Below are positions 5,575 through 7,363 of a DNA stretch of 7,363 nucleotides, one piece after another. The stretch is from NCBI GenBank assembly GCA_026400425.1, contig JAPLPC010000193.1, positions 1,625 to 8,987 on the forward strand, written 5' to 3'. Positions within the stretch are counted from its first letter, which is position 1. Each line of letters begins with the position of its first letter. Position numbers and translations under genes: made by a program. Below the pieces are notes generated by a model. It was not told the DNA's origin and searched no databases. It saw only the letters and a list, made by a program, of their open reading frames with translations. This DNA comes from Hyphomicrobiales bacterium. GTDB lineage: Bacteria > Pseudomonadota > Alphaproteobacteria > Rhizobiales > Xanthobacteraceae.

Positions 5575-6237
5575 TCAGCCAGCGCGGCCGCCGTTTCGCG
5601 TCACGCCGCTCCGTGCGGTTTCGTCATTCGGCCGTAGCAGGACGGCGCGGGCGAACGAATCCGCGGCCTTGTCCCGGTTGCCGAGCTTCTCGTAAATATT
5701 GCCGCGCGCGATCCAGATCTGCGCATTGCCAGGCGCGACACTCGATGCCTCGTCGAGATCGGCGGCGGCTTCCTCGGCCTTGCCGAGCGCGAGAAAACAT
5801 TGCGCGCGGCCGAGCAGGGGCTCCACCTGTAGCGGCGTCAGGCCACTGGCGGAGGTGAAATCCGCGATGGCGAATTCGCATTTCTTGCCGGACTGATACA
5901 GCAGGCCACGCTGATAGAAGCCCTGCGAACTGGCTGGGTCGAGATCGATGGCGGTGTTGAAGGCCGTCATGGCGTCGTCGCGCTGCCCGGCTTGCGCAAG
6001 GCTGATGCCGCGGGCCACCTGAACCTTGGATTCCTGCGGATCCGCCTTGGTCGCGGCGCTGCGCGTTTGCGGCGTGGTGGAGGCGGTCACCTTGGGTTCG
6101 TCTTTATCGGCGCCCGGCGACAGCGATGACAGATTGAACGAACAGCCGCTCGTGAAAAGTCCCAGTAGCAATACCGCGAGCGCGGCGGAGCCTCGTCTGC
6201 CGATGCAGGATGGCGATGTCGTCGGCGGTTGAGTCAT
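5575..6237 (-). CDS. TPR-repeat lipoprotein
   Basis: A 220-residue protein with a lipoprotein signal: basic residues R14-R15, hydrophobic core 17-28 and a lipobox ending T-S-G-C32, so the mature protein would be lipidated at Cys32 and sit in the periplasm. A linker rich in Ser, Thr, Lys and Asp (33-70) precedes four tetratricopeptide repeats at about 70-101, 104-135, 138-169 and 172-203. The prolines closing the repeats fall at 101, 135, 169 and roughly 203, an exact 34-residue register, with typical A/G/Y/F consensus positions. TPR domains bind partner proteins; the partner is not visible here, and the type resembles NlpI-like or pilus/secretion-associated lipoproteins only in general design. 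The only in-frame early Met is at 6237; its upstream ribosome binding site is weak (GAGAG about 12 bases away). The gene lies downstream of the rpsU terminator and appears to have its own promoter. Confidence 0.9.
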   Translation of the reverse strand: MTQPPTTSPSCIGRRGSAALAVLLLGLFTSGCSFNLSSLSPGADKDEPKVTASTTPQTRSAATKADPQESKVQVARGISLAQAGQRDDAMTAFNTAIDLDPASSQGFYQRGLLYQSGKKCEFAIADFTSASGLTPLQVEPLLGRAQCFLALGKAEEAAADLDEASSVAPGNAQIWIARGNIYEKLGNRDKAADSFARAVLLRPNDETARSGVTRNGGRAG

Positions 6238-6334
6238 GCAGGGCAGATCTCTCGCGATACGGTGAGCTTTCTACCGCGTCGGCTGGCAGAAAGCATCCGG
6301 ACAAGGATGTGCGCTTTTGACCATAAAGAACGGC

Positions 6335-6368
6335 AAAAAAATAACGCGGGCCGAAGCCCGCGTTATTT
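6335..6368 (-). terminator. Rho-independent terminator of rpsU
   Basis: On the minus strand the RNA forms a perfect 13-bp stem, AAATAACGCGGGC with GCCCGCGTTATTT, closed by the very stable C(UUCG)G tetraloop, and then runs into a tract of seven U (the A run 6335-6341 of the plus strand). It starts about 20 bases after the rpsU stop. The plus-strand side has only three T, so it acts mainly on minus-strand transcripts and insulates the downstream TPR gene. Confidence 0.95.
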
Positions 6369-6387
6369 CGAATCGAAGAGTGGTCGC

Positions 6388-6696
6388 TTAGCGAGCGGGG
6401 CGTGGCGCGCCTGCGCCGGCACCACCAGCACCCGGACGGGCGCCACGTTCGCCGCCGGGGCCAGCGCCGAATACCGGCTTCGGCTTCATCGGCAGCAGGC
6501 CCTCGCGCTGCAGCTTCTTGCGGGCGAGCTTGCGCGCGCGACGCACGGCTTCGGCCTTTTCACGGGCCTTCTTCTCGGACGGCTTTTCGTAATGACCGCG
6601 GAGCTTCATCTCGCGGAAAATGCCCTCGCGCTGCATCTTCTTCTTCAGCGCCTTAAGAGCCTGGTCAACATTGTTATCGCGAACGAGAACCTGCAC
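6388..6696 (-). CDS. rpsU: 30S ribosomal protein S21
   Basis: S21 is a small basic protein of the 30S platform near the 3' end of 16S rRNA, needed for normal mRNA engagement at initiation. Residues 1-66 carry the family pattern: VLVRDNNVDQALKALKKKMQREG, then FREMKLRGHYEKPSEKKAREKAEAVRRARKLARKK. The start is GTG at 6696, not the ATG at 6701-6703, which is in another frame; an in-frame TGA at 6709-6711 blocks any longer start, and GAGG at 6704-6707 lies 7 bases upstream of GTG. The protein is 102 residues, versus about 71 in E. coli. The extra C-terminal ~27 residues are Gly/Ala/Pro/Arg-rich (FGAGPGGERG onward), a low-complexity basic tail. The gene has its own strong terminator and lies 212 bases downstream of purK on the same strand. 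Confidence 0.97.
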   Translation of the reverse strand: MQVLVRDNNVDQALKALKKKMQREGIFREMKLRGHYEKPSEKKAREKAEAVRRARKLARKKLQREGLLPMKPKPVFGAGPGGERGARPGAGGAGAGAPRPAR

Positions 6697-6711
6697 GCGG
6701 CATCCTCTTCA
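6697..6711 (-). promoter_or_regulatory. rpsU ribosome binding site with overlapping out-of-frame ATG
   Basis: GAGG (6704-6707) sets the GTG start of rpsU at 6696. An ATG at 6701-6703 directly follows the Shine-Dalgarno core. It opens a 9-codon frame (MPRAGSRSR, stop TAA at 6674-6676) that overlaps the beginning of rpsU. An in-frame stop TGA for rpsU at 6709-6711 confirms that GTG is the first possible start of this frame nearby. Confidence 0.75.
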
Positions 6712-6759
6712 TCATACGGATCAGAATTTCGGGTAAGTTAGAGGGCCGACAGACGCCAG

Positions 6760-6778
6760 GCCCTTAACCTGTAAGGGC
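6760..6778 (-). promoter_or_regulatory. Hairpin in the rpsU upstream region
   Basis: GCCCTTA (6760-6766) and TAAGGGC (6772-6778) form a perfect 7-bp stem with loop ACCTG, about 50 bases upstream of the rpsU ribosome binding site. A second inverted repeat, TCATCT-AAC-AGATGA (6781-6795), lies next to it. They could be leader structures or operator-like sites for this ribosomal gene; there is no T run after the stem, so simple attenuation is not indicated. The rest of 6796-6908 shows no gene. Confidence 0.4.
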
Positions 6779-6908
6779 GCTCATCTAACAGATGAATTGG
6801 TGAATGTCCACCATGCCCCATCAAACACGATACGATTTTGCGCGGAAAATCGAGGTTTTCGGATCCGCTGCAGCCCGGTTCCGCGTGACTTTTCAGCAGC
6901 CGAAAGCG

Positions 6909-7363
6909 CTAGGTCTGCGGTTTGACTTCCACCACATGGCCCATCTTGCGGCCGGGGCGCGGTGAGCCCTTGCCATAGGGGACCGTTAGCCACTTGCGGT
7001 ATTCCAGAATGTCGTCGCCGATCAGGTTGGTCATGGTGACCTGGCCATGGCGAACCGGTTTGCCGAGCGGCCAGCCGGCAATGGCGCGGATATGCTGCTC
7101 GAATTGCGATACCGACGCGCCGTCCAGCGTCCAGTGTCCGGAATTATGCACGCGCGGGGCGATCTCGTTGACCACCAGCGACGGGCCATCCTGACCCGGC
7201 ACCACGAACAGCTCGACCGCGAACGTGCCGACATAGCCGAGTGCCGCGCCGATCTTCTCGGCGATCTCACGTGCCTTGGCAGCGAGCGTATCGGGAATGC
7301 GTGCTGGCGCGTGGGTGAATTTCAGGATGTGATCGCGGTGCTCGTTCTCGGTGACGTCGAAGC
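6909..7363 (-). CDS. purK: 5-(carboxyamino)imidazole ribonucleotide synthase, C-terminal part (partial, 5' end outside window)
   Basis: PurK is the ATP-grasp enzyme that carboxylates aminoimidazole ribonucleotide with bicarbonate to N5-CAIR, the substrate of PurE, in de novo purine synthesis in the cytoplasm. The last 150 codons are present, ending at TAG (6909-6911); the start lies to the right of the window. Visible hallmarks are the ENEHRDHIL stretch, YVGTFAVELFV with the metal-binding Glu of the ATP-grasp fold, NEIAPRVHNSGHWT, SQFEQHIRAIAGWPLG, MTNLIGD and the terminal GRKMGHV. The region between NLIGD and the YGK motif is short: it reads IGDDILEYRKWLTVPYGKGSPRPGRKMGHV. Most family members that I recall have a longer segment with His before the YGK (like HLYGK), so a few residues may be missing here. 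The frame is intact and the call is secure. No clear terminator is seen between it and rpsU. Confidence 0.96.
   Translation of the reverse strand, partial: FDVTENEHRDHILKFTHAPARIPDTLAAKAREIAEKIGAALGYVGTFAVELFVVPGQDGPSLVVNEIAPRVHNSGHWTLDGASVSQFEQHIRAIAGWPLGKPVRHGQVTMTNLIGDDILEYRKWLTVPYGKGSPRPGRKMGHVVEVKPQT

Noticed and set aside
6782..6810. Possible rpsU promoter: TGGACA, 17-base gap, TAGATG on the minus strand
   Set aside because: The -35 matches five of six positions but the -10 only three of six. It is too weak to list as a feature, and it overlaps the TCATCT/AGATGA inverted repeat.

Overview
The window is a stretch of GC-rich chromosome, with strongly G/C-biased third codon positions. It most likely comes from an alphaproteobacterium of the Bradyrhizobium / Rhodopseudomonas / Afipia group. 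That placement is inferred from the style of the PntB, S21 and PurK proteins and from the mix of housekeeping and lineage-type hypothetical genes; no search was run. I see no rRNA, tRNA, CRISPR array, insertion sequence or phage gene. Coding orientation changes several times, so this is a set of short independent transcription units rather than one large operon.

Left part (1-1042): the C-terminal NADP(H)-binding domain of the transhydrogenase beta subunit PntB runs in from outside the window and ends at 590. A perfect 13-bp stem flanked by A and T tracts (612-643) follows. It can terminate both pntB and the converging VOC/glyoxalase-fold gene (665-1042, minus).

Centre-left (1043-2609): a divergent intergenic region carries plausible promoters in both directions. 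It leads into a ChaA-type cation:proton antiporter (1221-2306) and, 15 bases later, a small single-domain cupin (2322-2609), a likely two-gene operon.

Centre (2610-4600): after a spacer with a 13-base tandem repeat come two exported proteins in the same direction. The first (2705-3097) is a small secreted protein with histidine clusters and a CxCxxCxxC motif. The second (3155-4600) is a 481-residue predicted outer-membrane beta-barrel whose mature N-terminus carries repeated Asp-His-Ser/Met motifs like those of copper-resistance proteins of the CopB/PcoB type. Two small hairpins lie between them. I read the pair as a probable copper (or other soft-metal) handling module of the cell envelope. 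It is the most interesting part of the window, but the metal role is inferred from residue patterns and context.

Right part (4601-7363): a membrane-anchored Ala/Pro/Lys-rich protein of unknown function (4708-5553) converges on a TPR lipoprotein (5575-6237, minus). Then come rpsU for ribosomal protein S21 (6388-6696, minus, GTG start, strong UUCG-loop terminator, unusual Gly/Ala/Pro/Arg tail) and the C-terminal 150 residues of PurK (6909 to the window edge, minus), a de novo purine biosynthesis enzyme.
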